5,547 nt of DNA, taken from contig WSZX01000151.1 of NCBI GenBank assembly GCA_013139935.1, positions 1-5,547 on the forward strand, read 5' to 3'. A model generated the notes under the pieces. That model saw only the letters and a list, made by a program, of their open reading frames with translations. It did no database searches and was not told the origin of the DNA. Both the position numbers and the translations under genes were made by a program. Shown one piece after another: positions 4,818 to 5,547 of the stretch (positions are counted from its first letter, which is position 1; the number at the start of each line of letters is the position of its first letter). The DNA is from Ardenticatenales bacterium. Its GTDB lineage: Bacteria; Chloroflexota; Anaerolineae; Promineifilales; UBA4811.

Positions 4818-5547
4818 TCAGCTATGATCTCCTTGAACGATTTTCACGCTGGCGCTGGCGCCGATCCGACTCGCCCCCGCGGTAATCATCTTCTGCGCGT
4901 CCTCGAAAGTTCGGATGCCGCCTGCCGCCTTGACCCCCATCCCTGGCCCGACGATGCGTCGCATCAGAGAGACGTCCTCTGCAGTGGCGCCGCCCGGCCC
5001 AAAACCGGTCGAGGTCTTGACGAAATCGGCCCCTGCCACCTTGGCAAGCTGACAGGCAATCACCTTCTCCTCGTCTGTGAGCAGCGCTGCTTCGATGATT
5101 ACTTTGAGGATCGCGTTTCCTGCGTGGCAAGCGTGCGACACTGAGGCAATGTCGCGTTCCGCCAATTCATAATCACGGGACTTGAGTGCCCCGACGTTGA
5201 TCACCATGTCCACCTCACCGGCCCCGTCGCGGATCGCCTGCTGTGCCTCAAAAACCTTGACCTCGGTGGGCGTGGCGCCCAGTGGAAAGCCCACTACCGT
5301 GCATACGAGAACGTCGCTGCCGGCGAGCAGTTGAGCACAGAGGGCTGCATTGGTTGGATTGACACACACCGAGGCGAAACCGTGCTTCCGGGCCTCGTAG
5401 CACAATTGTGCAATCTCATCGTGGGCTGCATCCGGTTTGAGCAGCGTATGGTCGATCAGGTGAGGCAAGCTCCCGCAGGTCGGCATGATCCCCAGCGTGC
5501 TGGCGATTCGGTCCGCTCCCGCGTTGACGACCGGCTGCACTCGCTCA
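4818..5547 (-). CDS. deoC: Deoxyribose-phosphate aldolase (DeoC), probably 5'-incomplete at window edge
   Basis: This class I aldolase cleaves 2-deoxy-D-ribose-5-phosphate to glyceraldehyde-3-phosphate and acetaldehyde, and is the likely substrate-entry enzyme of the microcompartment. Counting from the GTG at 5540 (240 residues), the TIM barrel opens with LIDHTLLKPDA (28-38), then FASVCVNPT (55-63), CTVVGFPLGATPTEVKVFEA (80-99), EVDMVINVGALK with catalytic Asp111, KVIIEAALLTDEEK (146-159), DFVKTSTGF with Schiff-base Lys175, GVKAAGGIRTFEDA with second Lys204, and RIGASASVKIV (225-235) at the phosphate site. All three catalytic residues known from E. coli DeoC are present. The frame has no stop between 5540 and the window edge, and the residues before the barrel (VVNAGADRIASTLG) look like part of a longer N-terminal region. 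The true start, and any encapsulation peptide, may therefore lie outside. It is followed 37 nt later by a shell gene. Confidence 0.95.
   Translation of the reverse strand, partial: ERVQPVVNAGADRIASTLGIMPTCGSLPHLIDHTLLKPDAAHDEIAQLCYEARKHGFASVCVNPTNAALCAQLLAGSDVLVCTVVGFPLGATPTEVKVFEAQQAIRDGAGEVDMVINVGALKSRDYELAERDIASVSHACHAGNAILKVIIEAALLTDEEKVIACQLAKVAGADFVKTSTGFGPGGATAEDVSLMRRIVGPGMGVKAAGGIRTFEDAQKMITAGASRIGASASVKIVQGDHS

Overview
The window is a tightly packed bacterial operon, entirely on the minus strand, for a bacterial microcompartment (BMC) of the metabolosome type. It encodes four of the main BMC shell protein classes (BMC-H, BMC-P twice, single-layer-type BMC-T, double-layer-type BMC-T). 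With them are a deoxyribose-phosphate aldolase (DeoC), a CoA-acylating aldehyde dehydrogenase with an N-terminal encapsulation peptide, and a GNAT acetyltransferase. Both ends run off the window: the second BMC-P lacks its C-terminus on the left, and the deoC frame is still open on the right.

Layout in transcription order (right to left): deoC (4818-5547), double-layer-type BMC-T (4142-4780), BMC-H (3746-4039), a 230-nt intergenic region, BMC-P no. 1 (3216-3515), aldehyde dehydrogenase (1732-3198), a 152-nt gap, BMC-T no. 2 (992-1579), GNAT (435-995, overlapping the preceding stop as ATGA), a 135-nt intergenic region with inverted repeats, and BMC-P no. 2 (1-299, partial). The two larger intergenic regions share a diverged element of about 32 bp, and each precedes a BMC-P gene.

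How the genes work together (inference from family knowledge): DeoC would cleave 2-deoxyribose-5-phosphate to glyceraldehyde-3-phosphate and acetaldehyde. The aldehyde dehydrogenase would oxidise the acetaldehyde to acetyl-CoA inside a shell that retains the volatile aldehyde and a private CoA/NAD pool. No phosphotransacylase (PduL), alcohol dehydrogenase, kinase or regulator lies in the window; if present they are outside it. The GNAT is an unusual passenger and would itself consume acetyl-CoA.

Organism: a high-GC bacterium (about 60% by eye). From memory, the shell proteins and the order BMC-T / BMC-H / BMC-P / middle gene / BMC-T resemble the Haliangium ochraceum (Myxococcota) locus Hoch_5816 to Hoch_5812. 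DeoC-type sugar-phosphate BMCs also occur in Chloroflexota and other phyla. The sequence alone does not settle the phylum.
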